The notes under the pieces are model-generated. The model did no database searches and was not told where the DNA came from. It saw only the letters and a list, made by a program, of their open reading frames with translations. From Flavimaribacter sp039888615 (lineage in GTDB: Bacteria; Pseudomonadota; Alphaproteobacteria; Rhizobiales; Rhizobiaceae): 64,000 nucleotides of DNA. Where the stretch lies: assembly GCA_039888615.1 (NCBI GenBank), contig JBDQQS010000008.1. One strand, written 5' to 3'. The translations under genes were made by a program, and so were the position numbers. Shown piece after piece: positions 50,735 to 59,213 of the stretch. Position 1 is the stretch's first letter. Each line of letters starts with the position of its first letter.

Positions 50735-51754
50735 ATGAATTACACGAAGCTGTTTCGTTCGACCGGGCTCGCCCTGGCGACGGTTCTCGGCCTGACCGTA
50801 TCGGGGCAGGCGGAAGTTTACAAATGGATCACATTCAAGCCTCAGGGCGCCGGTGACGCCCAGGCGATCACGACCCAGTGGCTGGTCGACGAGTTCGCGA
50901 AGCGGACAGGCGGCAAGCACGAGATCGAAGTGTTCTGGGGCGGATCGGTCGCAAAGACGCGCGAAATACCGGATGCGCTGGCGGCAGGAGTTGGCGATTT
51001 CGGCGATATCATCACGCCCTATTTCCCCGACGCAATGCCGATGAACAACGCCGTCGGCTTCTTTATTCCGCAGCCGATGGGCACCCTTGAAGTTGGCCAG
51101 TTCCTGGAAAAACTCCACGAGACCTACCCGCAGTTCAAGGACGAACTGGCGAGTCAGAACCTCTACGCCTTCGGCTTCCGGCCGCTGGAAAGCTACGGCC
51201 TGCTCTGCACGAAGCCGGTCAACAATGTGAAAGACCTTGAAGGTCTGCGCATCCGGTCCTACGGCTTCGCCTATCCGAAACTGATCGAGGCGCTTGGCGC
51301 AACGCCGGTTTCAATCGCCACATCCGAAGCCTATGAGGCCCTGCAGCGCTCGATCATCGACTGTACGCCGATTGGTCCGGCCCTGGCGCGCGGATGGAAA
51401 TACGACGAAGTCGCAAAGTACTATATCGATATTCCGCTTGGCGCGTCTTTCGGCCACCTGCTGGCGATGAACCTCGACAGCTACAACGGCATGGACGACG
51501 AAACCAAGGCGATCGTCGATCAGCTCGGCAAGGATTATCTTGTCGAATATGCGCGTGTTCTGGACGAAGATCGCGCGCGCGTCGGCGAACTGTGGAAGGG
51601 CGATCTCGGCGTCGAGGTCATTGAATTCCCGCAGGATGAACTGCTCGCCGTCATCGATGACGCCGGGATCCAGGCCGTACGCCAGGAATGGATCGACAAG
51701 GCGAACGCCGCCGGTTTGCCGGCCGATGAAATCGTCAGCAATCTCAAGTTCTGA
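50735..51754 (+). CDS. TRAP transporter substrate-binding protein (DctP)
   Basis: A 339-residue periplasmic protein with a signal peptide (about residues 1-26, ending SGQAE). The DctP arginine that binds a carboxylate is seen in LEGLRIRSYG, and the FWGGSVAK segment is also typical. TRAP binding proteins take up carboxylates such as dicarboxylates, keto acids or aromatic acids. The ATG follows TGGGAGGAACC; a start four codons upstream is in frame but lacks that signal. It is the first gene of the operon with the permeases. Confidence 0.9.
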   Translation: MNYTKLFRSTGLALATVLGLTVSGQAEVYKWITFKPQGAGDAQAITTQWLVDEFAKRTGGKHEIEVFWGGSVAKTREIPDALAAGVGDFGDIITPYFPDAMPMNNAVGFFIPQPMGTLEVGQFLEKLHETYPQFKDELASQNLYAFGFRPLESYGLLCTKPVNNVKDLEGLRIRSYGFAYPKLIEALGATPVSIATSEAYEALQRSIIDCTPIGPALARGWKYDEVAKYYIDIPLGASFGHLLAMNLDSYNGMDDETKAIVDQLGKDYLVEYARVLDEDRARVGELWKGDLGVEVIEFPQDELLAVIDDAGIQAVRQEWIDKANAAGLPADEIVSNLKF

Positions 51755-51762
51755 TAGAGACT

Positions 51763-51786
51763 GGTCCCGTCACTATTGACGGGGCC
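51763..51786 (+). promoter_or_regulatory. intra-operon stem-loop after dctP-type gene
   Basis: GGTCCCGTCA and TGACGGGGCC form a 10-bp stem (one G-U pair) with a CTAT loop, between the binding-protein stop and the small permease gene. It may protect or partly terminate the mRNA so that more binding protein is made than permease. Confidence 0.6.
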
Positions 51787-51812
51787 AACAATTATCAGGG
51801 ACCGCGAAATCG

Positions 51813-52337
51813 ATGAAAAATCTTGAACGTCTGCGCGCATCCTATGGCGTGGTGTTGACCCAGTGCGGCTTGCTGGCCGGTATCTTGACCTTTGCCGTCA
51901 TGTGTCTCGTCGTCGCCAACGCGCTTCTCCGGTTCATTTTCAACGCGCCGATTGCAGGCACGCTTGAACTGACGGAAAGCGCCTTGCCACTGATGATTTT
52001 CCTGTCGCTGGCGCTGACCCAGCTGAAGGGCGAGCACATCAAGGTCGTTCTCCTGACCCAGCATTTTCAGGCACCGCTGCAGCGTTTCGTCAAGGTAATC
52101 GCCATGCTGCTTGGCGCGCTGCTCTTCGCCTGGGCCGCCTATGCGGGATGGAACATGGCGATGAAGAGTTTTGCGATCGGCGAACTGGAACGCGGTTCGA
52201 TCCGCTTTCCGATATGGCCGGTTAAGTTCGCGGTGTTCTTCGGTCTGGCGCTGCTCGCCATCCAGTTCCTTCTTGATGCGATTTACTGCGCCATGGGCGG
52301 AAAACTGGCCGGCGACGAAGCGGGAGAAGCGCAATGA
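51813..52337 (+). CDS. TRAP transporter small permease (DctQ)
   Basis: A 174-residue inner-membrane protein with four hydrophobic segments, the normal form of a DctQ subunit. The conserved stretch VANALLRFIFNAPIAGTLELTESALPLMIFLSLALTQ-type pattern in the first half (early Asn/Arg, then Glu) is typical. It partners the next gene to form the secondary transporter driven by the ion gradient. It overlaps that gene by ATGA. Confidence 0.9.
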   Translation: MKNLERLRASYGVVLTQCGLLAGILTFAVMCLVVANALLRFIFNAPIAGTLELTESALPLMIFLSLALTQLKGEHIKVVLLTQHFQAPLQRFVKVIAMLLGALLFAWAAYAGWNMAMKSFAIGELERGSIRFPIWPVKFAVFFGLALLAIQFLLDAIYCAMGGKLAGDEAGEAQ

Positions 52338-53644
52338 GTTCGCTCTCGATCGGCATGCTTGGCGTTGTCGCGCTGTTCGGCACGATCCTGCTCGGCGTCA
52401 ATGTCATGGTTGCGCTCGGGTTGGTGGGCGCTTTCGGTCTCGCCTCCCTCGTCGGATTCAATGCCGCGACGGCCATCCTCGGCACGGTCTTCTTCGACAC
52501 CACCCATTCTTTCCATTTCTCGGTCATCCCGCTTTTCCTGCTGATGGGCTTCTTCGCCATGCGCGCAGGGCTGGGCGAGGACCTGTTCGAGGCGACGACC
52601 AAATGGCTCGGCAATCTGCGCGGCGGCCTCGCCATTTCGACGACACTCGGCGCTGCTGCGTTCGGGGCCGCGTCCGGATCCTCGGTCGGCACGGCGACGG
52701 TGTTTACAAAACTGGCGCTCCCCCAGATGCTGGATCGCGGCTATGACAAGAGCCTCGCTTCGGCGTCCATCGCGATCGCCGGCACACTGGCGGTGATGAT
52801 TCCACCATCGGCGCTGGTCGTCGTCTACGGAATCCTGACGGACAGTTCGATCGGTTCATTGCTGATCGCCGGTTTCATTCCCGGCGTCGTTTTTTCGATC
52901 GTGCTCTGTATCGCAATCTGGCTGACCGTCTTTCGAAACCCGAAGCTCGCGCCGCTGCAGCATCAGCATTTCACCCTGCGCGAGAAGTTGGCGTCCCTGC
53001 GCCTCGCCGGCCCGCTGGTTCTCGTCATCATAGTGATCGTCGCCGGGCTGTATCTCGGCATATTCACACCCACCGAAGCCGGCGCGATCGGCGCAGCGTT
53101 CACCTTCTTTCTTGCGATCATCCGACATCGCGGCCTGAAGGGCGTCGAACTGAAGAAGACGTTGCTGGAGACCATTCGCACGTCGGCGATGATTTTCGCC
53201 ATCCTGATCTGCGCGTTGCTGTTTTCCAAGTTTCTGGCGTTGTCCGGCGTCGCTAACGCTGTTGGCGGATATCTGACCGGCCTGGAGGTCAATCGCTGGG
53301 TCATCGTGGTTCTGGTGTCACTGATCTATCTTGCACTTGGCATGATGATGGATGCGCCGGCGCTGCTTGCGATCACGCTGCCGATCACCCATCCGGTGAT
53401 GATGTCGCTCGGCTTCGATCCGATCTGGTTCGGCATATTCGTTGTTCTCCTGGTCGAGATCGGAGCGGTGACGCCGCCGGTCGGCATCAACTGTTTCGTG
53501 GTGCAGGCGGCGTCGGAAGGCCGGGTGAGACTGGAGCAGATCTTTCGCGGTCTCGTGCCGTTCGTTCTTGCCGGTTTCGCCATGCTGATCCTTTTGTGCC
53601 TGTTCCCGCAGATCGCCCTGTTCCTACCTGAAACGATGAGATGA
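52334..53644 (+). CDS. TRAP transporter large permease (DctM)
   Basis: A 436-residue membrane protein with about 12 segments, matching DctM in length. Family marks include IPLFLLMGFFAMRAGL early, ASGSSVGTATVFTKLALPQML in the middle and VEIGAVTPPVGINCFVVQ near the end. It forms the ion-coupled translocation pathway. The gene overlaps its neighbours by 4 nt on both sides, so the whole operon is translated as a chain. Confidence 0.92.
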   Translation: MSSLSIGMLGVVALFGTILLGVNVMVALGLVGAFGLASLVGFNAATAILGTVFFDTTHSFHFSVIPLFLLMGFFAMRAGLGEDLFEATTKWLGNLRGGLAISTTLGAAAFGAASGSSVGTATVFTKLALPQMLDRGYDKSLASASIAIAGTLAVMIPPSALVVVYGILTDSSIGSLLIAGFIPGVVFSIVLCIAIWLTVFRNPKLAPLQHQHFTLREKLASLRLAGPLVLVIIVIVAGLYLGIFTPTEAGAIGAAFTFFLAIIRHRGLKGVELKKTLLETIRTSAMIFAILICALLFSKFLALSGVANAVGGYLTGLEVNRWVIVVLVSLIYLALGMMMDAPALLAITLPITHPVMMSLGFDPIWFGIFVVLLVEIGAVTPPVGINCFVVQAASEGRVRLEQIFRGLVPFVLAGFAMLILLCLFPQIALFLPETMR

Positions 53645-54288
53645 CCAGCACACTGAATGCATTGACCGGCAGCGAGCCGACCAGTCGCGCGGTCCTCCGC
53701 TCGACCCTGACGTCGCCATTCGGGCGAAAGGTGCGTATGGCCGCCGAGGTGCTCGATCTGGCGGATACCATCGATATCCAGCCGGCCGACACGCTCGACG
53801 CAGAGGACGATCTGCGCCTGCAGAACCCTCTCGGCAAGATGCCGTGCCTGCTGGTGGACGACACCGTTCTTTACGACAGCCGGGTTATCCTTGAATATCT
53901 CGACATGCTAGGCGGCGGCGGGCGGCTTTGCCCCAAAGGCGGGATTGACCGTTTCGTCTGTCTGACCCGGTCCTGTCTCGCCGACGGGGTTGCCGATGCG
54001 GCGCTGCTGATCGTCTATGAGGGGCGTTTTCGGGACGAATCCCAGAAATCGGACCGTTGGCTCGACCATCAGCACGGGAAGCTTGCCAGAGGGCTCGGCG
54101 ATCTGTCAGACAACCCTCCGGATCCGACGCATACCGACCTGGTCTCGATTTCACTTGCCTGTGCGCTCGGCTATCTCGACTGGCGAAAGCCTGTCGACTG
54201 GCGCGCCCGGTGGCCGCAGCTCGTCGAATGGCTGGATGCATTTGCGGCGTCGGAGCCGGCGTTCAACAATACGGAGCCCCCAAAATGA
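53641..54288 (+). CDS. glutathione S-transferase-family protein
   Basis: A 215-residue protein with a thioredoxin-like N-terminal domain (LTSPFGRKVRMAAEVL, then NPLGKMPCLLVDD and YDSRVILEYLD) and an all-helical C-terminal domain. The SPFGRKV start is shared with GSTs that cleave ether or halogen bonds and with maleylpyruvate isomerase relatives. In this operon it could act on a glutathione adduct or isomerise a ring-fission product; neither can be told from the sequence. It is joined by ATGA overlaps on both sides. Confidence 0.85.
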   Translation: MTSTLNALTGSEPTSRAVLRSTLTSPFGRKVRMAAEVLDLADTIDIQPADTLDAEDDLRLQNPLGKMPCLLVDDTVLYDSRVILEYLDMLGGGGRLCPKGGIDRFVCLTRSCLADGVADAALLIVYEGRFRDESQKSDRWLDHQHGKLARGLGDLSDNPPDPTHTDLVSISLACALGYLDWRKPVDWRARWPQLVEWLDAFAASEPAFNNTEPPK

Positions 54289-54848
54289 CCGACTGGCCAG
54301 AACAGCGACTGGGCGCGCCTGATCCGTCCCGTTACGACGCGCGCCAGAAGGAAATTCACGAAGCGATCGCGTCCGGCCCGAGAGGCGGCGTCCGTGGGCC
54401 GCTTGCGGTTTGGCTGCATCGTCCGGAACTTGCGGCGCGCGCGCAGGAACTCGGTCGATACTGCCGCTATGATTCAAAGCTCGAGCCGCGGCTTTCGGAA
54501 CTGGCGATCCTGACGATCGCCCGGATCTGGGACGCCGAATATGAGTGGTACGCCCACAGGAAACATGCGCTCGACGCCGGTCTTTCCGAAACGGTGGTCG
54601 AAGCGATCCGGAACCGGACCGACCCGCCTTTCGCGAGCGATGAGGAGGAAGTCGTGCATGCCTTCACGAGTGCGGCCATGGAGACAAGGCAGGTGACCGA
54701 CGCCCTTTACGCAAGAGCAGAAAAGACCCTTGGCATGGACCGGCTCGTCGATCTGGTCGGCGTCCTGGGTTATTACAGCCTGATTTCGCTGACGCTGAAC
54801 ATCTTCCGCATTTCGCCACCATCCGATGCGCCGAAAGAGCTGACATGA
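54285..54848 (+). CDS. carboxymuconolactone decarboxylase-family protein
   Basis: A 187-residue protein of the AhpD/CMD fold. The core segment LSELAILTIARIWDAEYEWYAHRKHALDAGLSETVVEAI matches the family, where a conserved Glu and His sit near EYEWYAHRKHA. The redox CxxC of AhpD is absent, so a peroxidase-type role is unlikely and a decarboxylase or related role is more probable. It starts at an ATG overlapping the GST stop and overlaps the next gene by ATGA. Confidence 0.87.
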   Translation: MTDWPEQRLGAPDPSRYDARQKEIHEAIASGPRGGVRGPLAVWLHRPELAARAQELGRYCRYDSKLEPRLSELAILTIARIWDAEYEWYAHRKHALDAGLSETVVEAIRNRTDPPFASDEEEVVHAFTSAAMETRQVTDALYARAEKTLGMDRLVDLVGVLGYYSLISLTLNIFRISPPSDAPKELT

Positions 54849-55732
54849 ACGACGCGCCAATCACCTGGAATCCGTCGCCTTCCACGCCGCAAATGAAGCT
54901 GCCGGCGGGCGCCACGGACACCCATTGCCATGTCTTCGGTCCCGTCGACCGCTTCCCTTATGCGCCGGAAAGCGGCTTCAAGCCGGGCGATGCGCCGAAG
55001 GAAAAGCTTTTTAAACTGCATGACATGCTGGGAATCGAGCGCTGCGTCATCGTTCAGTCCGGTTGCCATGGCTTCGACAATATGGTGGTGGCCGACGCGA
55101 TCGCCGATCGCCCCGGGCGCTATCTCGGCGTCGCGCTTGCGCCGCCTGACGTTCCCGACAGCCATATTGCCGAACTTGCTGAAAAGGGTTTCCGGGGATT
55201 GCGCTTCAACTACATGTCGCATCTTGCACCCGGCGCCGATCCGGACGCGCTTCGCGCCCTGTCGAAGCGTCTGGCGAACGCGAACTGGCATCTGCTGATT
55301 CACATGGAAGACCGCCTTATCGCGGAACTGTCGCCGGTGCTTGCGGCGCTGCCCGTGCCTGTCGTTATCGATCACATGGGGCGCATCGACGCCTCGAAAG
55401 GCATCGATCAGGCGCCGTTCACGGAATTGCTCAAGCTGTTGGAAAACGAGCATGTCTGGGTCAAGGTCTCAGGATGCGAGCGGGCGTCGCGGATGGATCC
55501 GCCATACGCCGACGCTGTTCCTTTCGCCAGGAAGCTCGTCGAGACTTTTCCGGGACGCGTGTTGTGGGGAACTGACTGGCCGCATCCCAATTTCCGGGCC
55601 GACCCGCCTGACGACGGCGTTCTGGTGGACCTGATAGCGCAATTCGCCCCTTCGAAAGACGCAAGGCAGGCGCTTCTCGTCGACAATCCACAGCGGCTCT
55701 ATGCGTTTGGCGAAGACAAGGCTCGGCAATGA
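54845..55732 (+). CDS. amidohydrolase, 2-pyrone-4,6-dicarboxylate lactonase (LigI)-like
   Basis: A 295-residue TIM-barrel hydrolase. The opening GATDTHCHVFGPVDRFPYAP, with H27 and H29, is typical of the LigI branch, as are VVIDHMGRID and the late GTDWPHPNF with the catalytic Asp. LigI opens 2-pyrone-4,6-dicarboxylate in bacterial breakdown of lignin-derived aromatics. The rest of the protocatechuate 4,5-cleavage pathway is not seen here, so the real lactone may differ. It is translationally coupled to both neighbours. Confidence 0.85.
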   Translation: MNDAPITWNPSPSTPQMKLPAGATDTHCHVFGPVDRFPYAPESGFKPGDAPKEKLFKLHDMLGIERCVIVQSGCHGFDNMVVADAIADRPGRYLGVALAPPDVPDSHIAELAEKGFRGLRFNYMSHLAPGADPDALRALSKRLANANWHLLIHMEDRLIAELSPVLAALPVPVVIDHMGRIDASKGIDQAPFTELLKLLENEHVWVKVSGCERASRMDPPYADAVPFARKLVETFPGRVLWGTDWPHPNFRADPPDDGVLVDLIAQFAPSKDARQALLVDNPQRLYAFGEDKARQ

Positions 55733-56529
55733 CCGGCCGCCTGGAAGGCAAGGTCGCCATTGTCACGGGCGCAGGTTGCGTTGGCCCGGGATGGGGAAAC
55801 GGACGCGCGGCCTGTGTCCGGTTCTCCGAGGAAGGCGCCAGGATCTTCGCGGTCGATCTGCAGGCCGAAACCATGGAAGAGACGCTTGAGCGCGTGCGCG
55901 ACGCCGGCGGAGACATAGAGCCACATCTTTGCGACGTGACGGATCGCAGCTCGGTGGAGGCAATGGCCGCCGCCTGTATCGCGCGCTATGGCAAGGTCGA
56001 TATTCTGGTCAACAATGTCGGCGGATCCGCCAGGGGCGGCCCGGTGGACATGGAAGAAGAGGTCTGGGACCGGCAGGTCGACTTCAATCTCAAATCCGTC
56101 TACCTTACCTCTCGCGCCGTTCTTCCCCATATGGCCGAACGCAGAAGCGGCGCGATTGTCAACACGTCTTCGACGTCGGGTCTGCGGTGGACCGGCTCGG
56201 CGCAAAGCGCCTATGCGGCGACAAAAGCCGCCGTGATCCAGTTTTCGCGCGTGGTCGCCATCGAATACGCGCCGAAGGGCGTTCGGGTGAATACGGTCGT
56301 GCCGGGACAGCTTCACACGCCGATGGTCGAGGCCCGTCTCGCCGGCCAGCGCGCAGGCGGCGATGTCGATGCGTTGCTTGCCGCGCGATTGAAGCGTATT
56401 CCTTTGGGCTTCATGGGCGACGGACGGGATACGGCCAATGCGGCGCTATTTCTCGCTTCCGATGAAGCCCGATTCATCACCGGGACCGAAATTGTTGTGG
56501 ACGGCGGGATGACCGTGCGCTGCGACTAA
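55729..56529 (+). CDS. short-chain dehydrogenase/reductase
   Basis: A 266-residue SDR. The cofactor loop reads TGAGCVGPGWGNG, longer than the usual TGxxxGxG, and is followed by FAVDLQAE, where the Asp suggests NAD(H). NNVGGSA stands for the NNAG motif, and YAATKAAV carries the catalytic YxxxK. It probably oxidises or reduces a hydroxy-acid intermediate of the pathway. The gene overlaps the LigI-like gene by ATGA. Confidence 0.9.
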   Translation: MTGRLEGKVAIVTGAGCVGPGWGNGRAACVRFSEEGARIFAVDLQAETMEETLERVRDAGGDIEPHLCDVTDRSSVEAMAAACIARYGKVDILVNNVGGSARGGPVDMEEEVWDRQVDFNLKSVYLTSRAVLPHMAERRSGAIVNTSSTSGLRWTGSAQSAYAATKAAVIQFSRVVAIEYAPKGVRVNTVVPGQLHTPMVEARLAGQRAGGDVDALLAARLKRIPLGFMGDGRDTANAALFLASDEARFITGTEIVVDGGMTVRCD

Positions 56530-56556
56530 AGGGACCACGAGCAGGAAAGACCGAAC

Positions 56557-57168
56557 ATGCATTATGGCGACGAGCGCCCGGAGGCGCTCAAATTCGATCC
56601 GTTCAAGGCGATCATCGCGCCGAGACCCATCGGCTGGATCGGGACGCGCAACGCCGACGGCGTGCCCAACCTCGCTCCCTATTCCTTCTTCGCCGGTCTC
56701 GGAACCACGCCAAACATGGTCGGATTTTCGAGCGAAGGTGCGAAGCACTCCTACACGAACGCCCGTGACCGCGGCGAGTTCACCATCTCGCTCGCCACGG
56801 AAGCGCTTGCGGACGCCATGAACATATCTTCCGGGTCGGTTCCCGACGGGGCAAACGAATTCGCGCTGGCCGGTCTCACGCACGGCGAACCGGTCGAGAT
56901 TTCGACGCCCTTCGTCGCCGAAAGCCCTGCGGCGATGGAATGCATCACGGTGTCCGCAACCCGGCTGAACGATAAGGACGGCAATCCGATCAACCGCTTT
57001 TTCGTCATCGGCCAGGTCGTGCACACCCACATTCGCGACGAATACATTCGTGACGGCCGGTTCGACACGGCCGGCGCCCGTCCCATCGCGCGCATGGGAT
57101 ATCGAGACTATTCAACGGTGACGGAAGCCTGGGAACTGATGCGGCCCGACGACGCCAAGACTGGTTGA
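56557..57168 (+). CDS. flavin reductase-like protein
   Basis: A 203-residue FMN-binding split-barrel protein. The opening FDPFKAIIAPRPIGWIGTRNADGVPNLAPYSFFAG is diagnostic of the group that either supplies reduced flavin to a monooxygenase or acts as a flavin-dependent reductase. No two-component monooxygenase gene is present in this operon, so a partner may be encoded elsewhere. It closes the operon; the gap to the previous gene is 27 nt, with AGGAAAG before its ATG. Confidence 0.88.
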   Translation: MHYGDERPEALKFDPFKAIIAPRPIGWIGTRNADGVPNLAPYSFFAGLGTTPNMVGFSSEGAKHSYTNARDRGEFTISLATEALADAMNISSGSVPDGANEFALAGLTHGEPVEISTPFVAESPAAMECITVSATRLNDKDGNPINRFFVIGQVVHTHIRDEYIRDGRFDTAGARPIARMGYRDYSTVTEAWELMRPDDAKTG

Positions 57169-57172
57169 GCGT

Positions 57173-57613
57173 TTATTCGGGCAGAGGCGGCAGGGCGGCG
57201 AACGGATCGATGGCTGGAACCCCCAAAGGTTCGAAATGCCGCAAATTGAGCGTCAGAACCGTGAACTCGTGCGCCCGGGCGGTCGCGGCTATCGCGATGT
57301 CTTCGAATCCCGGCCGGTGCGCTCGGGATTCGTCGAGAATTCTGCCGGCGATGTGAGCGCATCCAAGGTCGAAATCCAGCAGCTTTTGGGCGTACAGATA
57401 TTCAATCGCCCCCCACCACTCACGCAGTCTTGTCGCTTTCGCGCTCGCGCCGATGCGGTCCGCCCGGGCGATGCCGGACTGGATTTCCGCAACGGTGATG
57501 ACCGACAGAAAAAGATACGGGCTGGCCCGATCAAGCCACTCAATGAGTTTGGAAGCGGGACCCTGATTGGACGGGGCCAGCGCCGAGATGACGTTGGTGT
57601 CGACCAGATACAT
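57173..57613 (-). CDS. PIN-domain toxin (VapC-type RNase)
   Basis: A 146-residue PIN-domain protein. Acidic residues expected of the active site are D5 in LVDTNVISAL, the Glu of TVAEIQSGIARA, and the Asp of GFEDIAIAATA. These bind Mg2+ in toxins that cut RNA. It overlaps the antitoxin stop by 1 nt (TGATG) and is convergent with the flavin reductase gene, only 4 bp apart. Confidence 0.88.
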   Translation of the reverse strand: MYLVDTNVISALAPSNQGPASKLIEWLDRASPYLFLSVITVAEIQSGIARADRIGASAKATRLREWWGAIEYLYAQKLLDFDLGCAHIAGRILDESRAHRPGFEDIAIAATARAHEFTVLTLNLRHFEPLGVPAIDPFAALPPLPE

Positions 57614-57855
57614 CAGAGATCGACGGTTCGGGCGGGTTTTTCGCTGCGGTCCGCAATATCGCCTTCTTCGCCGGGAAACGCCGCCAGAAGCCGCCCGAAG
57701 CTCGGGACGTGCGACAGCTTTTCGTAATCGTCGAACGACAGGACGACGGCCTGCTTCTTGCCGTGCCTTGTGATGACGGAGGGGCGGCCCAGAACGGCCT
57801 GATCCACGACGGCCGACAAGGTAGCCTTGGCGTCTTTGAGCTGGATTTCTTTCAT
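57613..57855 (-). CDS. Phd/YefM-type antitoxin
   Basis: An 80-residue antitoxin. The N-terminal MKEIQLKDAKATLSAVVDQA and the following RPSVITRHGKKQAVVLSFDDYEKL are standard for the Phd/YefM fold, which binds DNA. The C-terminal 30 residues, rich in charged residues, should wrap around the toxin. It is the first gene of the pair and probably represses its own promoter through the inverted repeat just upstream. Confidence 0.88.
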   Translation of the reverse strand: MKEIQLKDAKATLSAVVDQAVLGRPSVITRHGKKQAVVLSFDDYEKLSHVPSFGRLLAAFPGEEGDIADRSEKPARTVDL

Positions 57856-57867
57856 GTGCGCGTCTCG

Positions 57868-57890
57868 TATATGACCACTCTAGTCATATA
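57868..57890 (-). promoter_or_regulatory. operator of the Phd/PIN pair
   Basis: TATATGAC-N7-GTCATATA is a perfect 8-bp inverted repeat starting 13 bp upstream of the antitoxin ATG. It overlaps the likely promoter and suits autoregulation by the Phd-type antitoxin. Confidence 0.65.
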
Positions 57891-57935
57891 TGCGAATTTG
57901 GCGCTTTCTTCAAGGTCTCAGAGAGCGGGAGGCGC

Positions 57936-59213
57936 TTAGTGCCGCGCCTGGCGCTCCGGGAGCAGGCCGCGGGGCGCGAAGCGCAGCACCAGCGTGATAG
58001 TCAGGCCGATGACGAAGACGCGCATCTGCAGCGCCCGACTGTTAAAATCCGACGGCGGCTCCCAGTCGAACCAGGCGACGCCGTAGGTTCGGATGACGTC
58101 GAACAGGGCAAGCGTGATCGGCTCCGACATGACCCAGACAATGTAGACGAAGATCGCTCCGAAAATGGCGCCGCGATTGTTGCCCGAACCGCCGAGGATC
58201 ACCATCACCCAGATCAGGAAGGTGTGGTTGAGATCGAGGAAGCCGGACGGATCGTAGATGGAGGCGAAGTGGATGAGCATCGCGCCGCCGAAGCCCATCA
58301 GCACGCTGCCGAGCACGAAGATCTCGATGCGACGGCTGGTGACGTCCTTGCCCATCGCCTCGGCGGCGGTCTCGTTGTCGCGGATCGCCCGCATCATCCG
58401 GCCCCAGGGCGCATTGTAGGCGCGCTCGAGAAGCAGATAGATAATAACGACGGCGATCGCCACCAGGCTGAGATAGGACGCGCGCGCCATGATGAATTCG
58501 CCGCCGCTTGGCATTTCGACCGGCCATGGAAGCGGCGAGACGGTGAGGGTGCCGCGGGTCAGCCAGTCGGCGTTCTTCAGAAAGTGCTTGATGATTTGCG
58601 CGATGCCCAGCGTCGCGATCGCCAGATAGTCCGAGCGTAGCCCCAGACAGATTTTGCCGACGAACCAGGCGATGACGCCGGCGACGACGCCGGCGACGAT
58701 CCAGCCGACAAGAACGGGCAGGCCGAGCCCGCCGATCCAGCCGCTGTTCTCCTCAATCTGCTCGGCCATCGTCGTCATGTGCGCCGACAGCACGAGATAG
58801 GCGACGGCAATGGCTATGACGATCAGCAAACCGCGCAGCCGGCGGCCTACGCCGAACCGGCCGGAAACATTGGCGAGCCACAGCAGAATTGCGCTGAAGG
58901 CCAGCTTGACGAGGAACATGGCGACCAGCTGCGGGCCATTGGAATTCCAGAAATCCGGATTGGTGGGGAAGGTGATGAGCACCGAAGAGGCGGCCCCGGC
59001 GGCGATGAAGCCCATGACGCCGACATTGAAAAGACCCGCGTAACCCCACTGGATGGTAAGCCCGAGCGCGATCATCGCATAGCAGCCGGCTTCCACCAGC
59101 ATGCGCAGCGAGTAGACGCTGCCCTGGGTCAGGAAGATGATCGCGACGAGAAGTGCGAGGCCGGCGAACAGGGTCAGGTCGCGGCGGTTGCGCTCGAACA
59201 GGTTGCCTTCCAT
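57936..59213 (-). CDS. livM: branched-chain amino acid ABC permease (LivM)
   Basis: A 425-residue permease, longer than the typical LivM by an inserted loop in the first half (about residues 75-155, including extra hydrophobic stretches). The LivM blocks are GYAGLFNVGVMGFIAAGAA, LRSDYLAIATLGIAQI and the late NNRGAIFGAIFVYIVW. It takes the last place of the livGFHM operon. Its ATG shares one base with the livH stop (TAATG). Amino acids are the usual cargo, but the class also moves urea, amides and aromatic acids. Confidence 0.88.
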   Translation of the reverse strand: MEGNLFERNRRDLTLFAGLALLVAIIFLTQGSVYSLRMLVEAGCYAMIALGLTIQWGYAGLFNVGVMGFIAAGAASSVLITFPTNPDFWNSNGPQLVAMFLVKLAFSAILLWLANVSGRFGVGRRLRGLLIVIAIAVAYLVLSAHMTTMAEQIEENSGWIGGLGLPVLVGWIVAGVVAGVIAWFVGKICLGLRSDYLAIATLGIAQIIKHFLKNADWLTRGTLTVSPLPWPVEMPSGGEFIMARASYLSLVAIAVVIIYLLLERAYNAPWGRMMRAIRDNETAAEAMGKDVTSRRIEIFVLGSVLMGFGGAMLIHFASIYDPSGFLDLNHTFLIWVMVILGGSGNNRGAIFGAIFVYIVWVMSEPITLALFDVIRTYGVAWFDWEPPSDFNSRALQMRVFVIGLTITLVLRFAPRGLLPERQARH

